A stretch of 64,000 bases of DNA, taken from NCBI GenBank assembly GCA_021741585.1, contig JAIOXN010000001.1, positions 310,001 to 374,000 of the forward strand. Reading direction: 5' to 3'. The notes below the pieces were generated by a model that made no database searches, was not told the origin of the DNA, and was given only the letters and a program-made list of their open reading frames with translations. This stretch comes from Aquiluna sp. GTDB lineage: Bacteria > Actinomycetota > Actinomycetes > Actinomycetales > Microbacteriaceae. The translations under genes and the position numbers were made by a program. The number at the start of each line of letters is the position of its first letter. Position 1 is the stretch's first letter. This document shows, in pieces, positions 61,487 to 64,000 of the stretch.

Positions 61487-63541
61487 ATGTTGGAATCAAA
61501 TCTGAGTAAGCAAACCGCTCCACTGGGCATGTCCCTGATGGACGGTGGTGGCATGTTTAGCGTTTGGTCTGAATCTGCATCCAAAATCGATCTTCTAATT
61601 CTGGATCCCACAGACCCAACAACAACTTTGCATCAAATACCCCTCGAACAAGGCGAAGGCGGTTTCTTCTCCGCAGGTCATGACCTTTTCCAGTCTGGAA
61701 TTAGTTATGTCTTGCGAGCAGATGGGCCTGCTGGCCCCAGGCATGCCTTTCAGCCAGAAAGAAATTTGCTCGACCCCTATGCAAAGGGGCTAATCAGGGA
61801 TAACCCAAGGGATTATCGCTGCGTGGCAGTTGACACCAGTTTTGACTGGGAAGGCGTTACAAAGCCAGGGACATCGCTTTCCGAAAGCATCATCTACGAG
61901 GCCCACCTGCGCGGGCTAACCAGAATTAATCCAGCAATCCCCGAGGAAATTCGCGGTTCATATGCCGCATTGGGACACCCAGCGACTATTGATTACTTGG
62001 TAAAACTTGGCATCACAGCGGTTGAACTGTTGCCAATTCAGGCCTTTATTTCCGAACCGAGATTGGTGAACCTAGGACTAATCAACTACTGGGGCTACAA
62101 CACCATCAACTTCTTTACACCACACATGAGGTATGCGGCAGAGGCAACTCGTGCCCAGGGACCTGAGGCGATGTTGCGGGAACTCAAAACCGCGATTCGC
62201 GAACTTCACCGTGCCGGCATTGAGGTGATTATGGATGTGGTTTATAACCACACCGCTGAGGGTGGATATAAGGGGCTCACCTATAGCTATCGAGGGCTCG
62301 ATAATTCGAATTATTACCGTCAAGATGACGAAGGAAACTACCAAGACACCACTGGTTGTGGTAACTCCTTAAACTTTGGCAACCCAATGGTTCGGCAACT
62401 CACCCTTGATTCACTGCGTTACTGGACTCAGGAATTGCAAATCGATGGCTACCGTTTTGACCTAGCGGCAACCATCGCCCGAGACGAACACAATCACTTT
62501 GATCCAGCGCATCCACTGCTACAAGAAATGAAAAAAGATCCGATCATTTCCTCGGCAAAGCTAATTGTGGAACCTTGGGATGTTGGCTTTGGCGGTTGGC
62601 AAACAGGAAACTTCCCACCTGGATTTCCAGAGTGGAACGATAGATATAGAGATGCCGTCAGGAAATTCTGGCTTTCAGATGTTCAGGGCTACCGCGATAG
62701 CGGAAACCATCACAACGGCGTGCAGGAACTGGCCGGAAGAATCGCCGGCTCGCAAGACATCATCACCGACGGTGAGGGGCCAATCGGAACCGTCAACTTC
62801 ATCACCGCCCATGATGGCTTCACGCTTTATGACCTGGTGAGTTATAACCAAAAACAAAATTCTGCCAATGGAGAAGGAAACCGGGACGGCTCAAACAACA
62901 GTTTGAGCTTCAACCACGGGGCCGAAGGTGAAACACCAAACACATCGATCAGCTTTGCCCGCCGGAAAGCCGCAAGAAACCTAATGGGAACCCTCTTACT
63001 CTCGGCTGGTATTCCGATGATCACCGCCGGAGACGAGCGCCTCAAGACCCAGGGCGGAAACAATAATGCCTACTGTCAAGACAATGTGATTACTTGGCAA
63101 GACTGGAGCCCAGAGCAGTTCCGGCTAGATTTCGAGGTGACAACCTCACACCTAATTGCCCTGAGAAAGCAATACCCGGCATTGCGTCCAAAGGCATTCA
63201 CCAAGCTTGAAGAACCGACCCCTTTTGTGGATCAAATGCTTTGGTATTCGGTACGTGGTGACGAGATGAGCGTTGAGGATTGGCATAACTCCGAGCGCAG
63301 AACTTTGCAGCGCTTGGCATATCACTTAATGAATGACGGATCTAAGCAAGGAATTCTGCTTGTAATTAACGGCACTGAGGCGGTCAAAGAGGTTCGACTT
63401 CCTAAGCCAGATGGCCTCAAAGAGTTCCAACTGCTCTGGGACTCAGCGCTAGAAACCCCGCCTTCCAGGAAAGCGGACTTCCCAGCCGGTTCGACAATTC
63501 GCATGGTCGAAACCAGCATGCAGTTGTTTCTAGCAAAATAA
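61487..63541 (+). CDS. glgX: Glycogen debranching enzyme GlgX (isoamylase type)
   Basis: Removes alpha-1,6 branches from glycogen. The 684-residue protein has an N-terminal CBM48-like domain (about 1-130) and a GH13 barrel with nucleophile Asp325 (GYRFDLA), acid Glu362 (IVEPWD) and Asp443 (TAHDGF). ATG 61487 is preceded by GAGG 3 bases away; the TTG in the next codon is better spaced, so the start could be off by one. A longer frame reaching into the divergent desulfurase gene is rejected. It is followed by glgE. Confidence 0.93.
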   Translation: MLESNLSKQTAPLGMSLMDGGGMFSVWSESASKIDLLILDPTDPTTTLHQIPLEQGEGGFFSAGHDLFQSGISYVLRADGPAGPRHAFQPERNLLDPYAKGLIRDNPRDYRCVAVDTSFDWEGVTKPGTSLSESIIYEAHLRGLTRINPAIPEEIRGSYAALGHPATIDYLVKLGITAVELLPIQAFISEPRLVNLGLINYWGYNTINFFTPHMRYAAEATRAQGPEAMLRELKTAIRELHRAGIEVIMDVVYNHTAEGGYKGLTYSYRGLDNSNYYRQDDEGNYQDTTGCGNSLNFGNPMVRQLTLDSLRYWTQELQIDGYRFDLAATIARDEHNHFDPAHPLLQEMKKDPIISSAKLIVEPWDVGFGGWQTGNFPPGFPEWNDRYRDAVRKFWLSDVQGYRDSGNHHNGVQELAGRIAGSQDIITDGEGPIGTVNFITAHDGFTLYDLVSYNQKQNSANGEGNRDGSNNSLSFNHGAEGETPNTSISFARRKAARNLMGTLLLSAGIPMITAGDERLKTQGGNNNAYCQDNVITWQDWSPEQFRLDFEVTTSHLIALRKQYPALRPKAFTKLEEPTPFVDQMLWYSVRGDEMSVEDWHNSERRTLQRLAYHLMNDGSKQGILLVINGTEAVKEVRLPKPDGLKEFQLLWDSALETPPSRKADFPAGSTIRMVETSMQLFLAK

Positions 63542-63580
63542 CCTTTTTGCAACTAGCGGGCAGAATCCCTCTCGTTTCGC

Positions 63581-63586
63581 TAAATT
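63581..63586 (+). promoter_or_regulatory. Candidate -10 element for leaderless glgE mRNA
   Basis: TAAATT, then 6 bases and the glgE ATG, in the 51-base gap after glgX. There is no Shine-Dalgarno sequence. Confidence 0.45.
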
Positions 63587-63592
63587 GTGTGA

Positions 63593-64000
63593 ATGGGTAA
63601 TCTCGCATCTCAAATTCTTCGAATTCCGATTTCCAGGACCTGGCCGCTAGTTGATGGCGGAAAATTCCCGGCCAAGGCATTCGAGAATGAGGTGATCGAG
63701 TTTGGTGCTGTTGCCTTTCGAGAGGGCCACGATCAAATTGCAGTTGATCTGCTCCTAACAAATCCGAACAGTATCACAACGAGAATTTCCTTAAAAGAGG
63801 GCTCCCCTGGGCTAGACCAGTGGGTTGCAAAAGTTCAGCTAAACCAAGTTGGAACCTGGAGCTACCAGGTGTCGGCTTGGGATGACCGATACCACACATG
63901 GCTACACAACACAGAGGTAAAACTCCAGGCTGGAGTCGACGAAGAGCTGATGATGCTCGAGGGTATTTCCCTATTGGAGCAACTGGCGGAGGTATCACCT
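63593..64000 (+). CDS. glgE: Alpha-1,4-glucan:maltose-1-phosphate maltosyltransferase, N-terminal part
   Basis: The first 136 residues of a protein cut by the right edge. The beta-rich N-terminal domain of GlgE is recognisable: RIPISRTWPLVDGGKFPAKA, AFREGHDQIAVDLLL, WSYQVSAWDDRYHTW and AGVDEELM. Full-length GlgE (about 650-700 residues) extends alpha-glucan from maltose 1-phosphate. The partner genes treS, mak or glgB would be expected nearby to the right. Confidence 0.88.
   Translation, partial: MGNLASQILRIPISRTWPLVDGGKFPAKAFENEVIEFGAVAFREGHDQIAVDLLLTNPNSITTRISLKEGSPGLDQWVAKVQLNQVGTWSYQVSAWDDRYHTWLHNTEVKLQAGVDEELMMLEGISLLEQLAEVSP

Overview
The window looks like a piece of a small, compact actinobacterial chromosome with roughly balanced base composition, most likely a free-living aquatic member of the Microbacteriaceae (Aquiluna/Rhodoluna-like). 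That placement is an inference. It rests on the tig-clpP1-clpP2-clpX order, paired ClpP subunits, truncated haemoglobin O, an actinobacterial PepN, ArgG of the long type, GlgX next to GlgE, and very short intergenic gaps. Part of the order (valS, the clpX/clpP/tig block, nei, rpiB, pepN, glbO, ettA, ssb paralogue) matches, as I remember it, the valS-to-ettA region of Mycobacterium tuberculosis. I see no transposase, integrase, phage gene or CRISPR array.

Layout. 1-5.7 kb: divergent ileS (cut by the left edge) and valS. 5.7-16.2 kb: an M3 peptidase converging on a minus-strand run of a BenE-type transporter, clpX, clpP2, clpP1 and tig. These are followed by a divergent tRNA-Pro/tRNA-Gly pair, nei, rpiB, a DUF1648 membrane protein and a cation/proton antiporter. 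16.3-26.1 kb: pepN-mscS-glbO, a conserved protein of unknown function, tesB, then ettA and an ssb paralogue separated by a strongly structured 156-base gap, msrA, and an eamA-thioredoxin-small membrane protein operon. 26.1-40.1 kb: ald with a divergent Lrp regulator, then a long plus-strand run with a group II PLP decarboxylase, N-carbamoylputrescine amidase (aguB), agmatine deiminase (aguA), a four-gene ABC importer, arginine decarboxylase (speA-like), a DUF885 peptidase, argG and deoD.

40.1-64 kb: an alpha/beta hydrolase and a class III aminotransferase, a DEAD-box helicase with a hairpin-rich leader, tRNA-Arg, a YHYH-domain lipoprotein, a bifunctional PutA, an AcrB-type RND pump with an unusual cytoplasmic tail, orn, tRNA-His and a clear intrinsic terminator. 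Then comes the minus-strand run iscS-type desulfurase, mnmA, ligA, gatC, gatA, gatB, and finally glgX and the start of glgE.

How the genes fit together. SpeA, AguA and AguB would take arginine to putrescine through agmatine and N-carbamoylputrescine. They flank an NMT1-type ABC importer whose substrate is not known. The desulfurase probably supplies sulfur to MnmA, GatCAB completes Gln/Asn-tRNA charging, and GlgX and GlgE belong to alpha-glucan metabolism.

Four sequence-level patterns stand out. (1) Nine genes have a TANNNT hexamer exactly 6 or 7 bases before the start codon, which suggests leaderless mRNAs. (2) All five head-on gene pairs overlap at their stop codons. (3) There is an 18-bp perfect hairpin at the start of the ABC ATPase gene. 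(4) There is a multi-hairpin element between the ssb paralogue and ettA.
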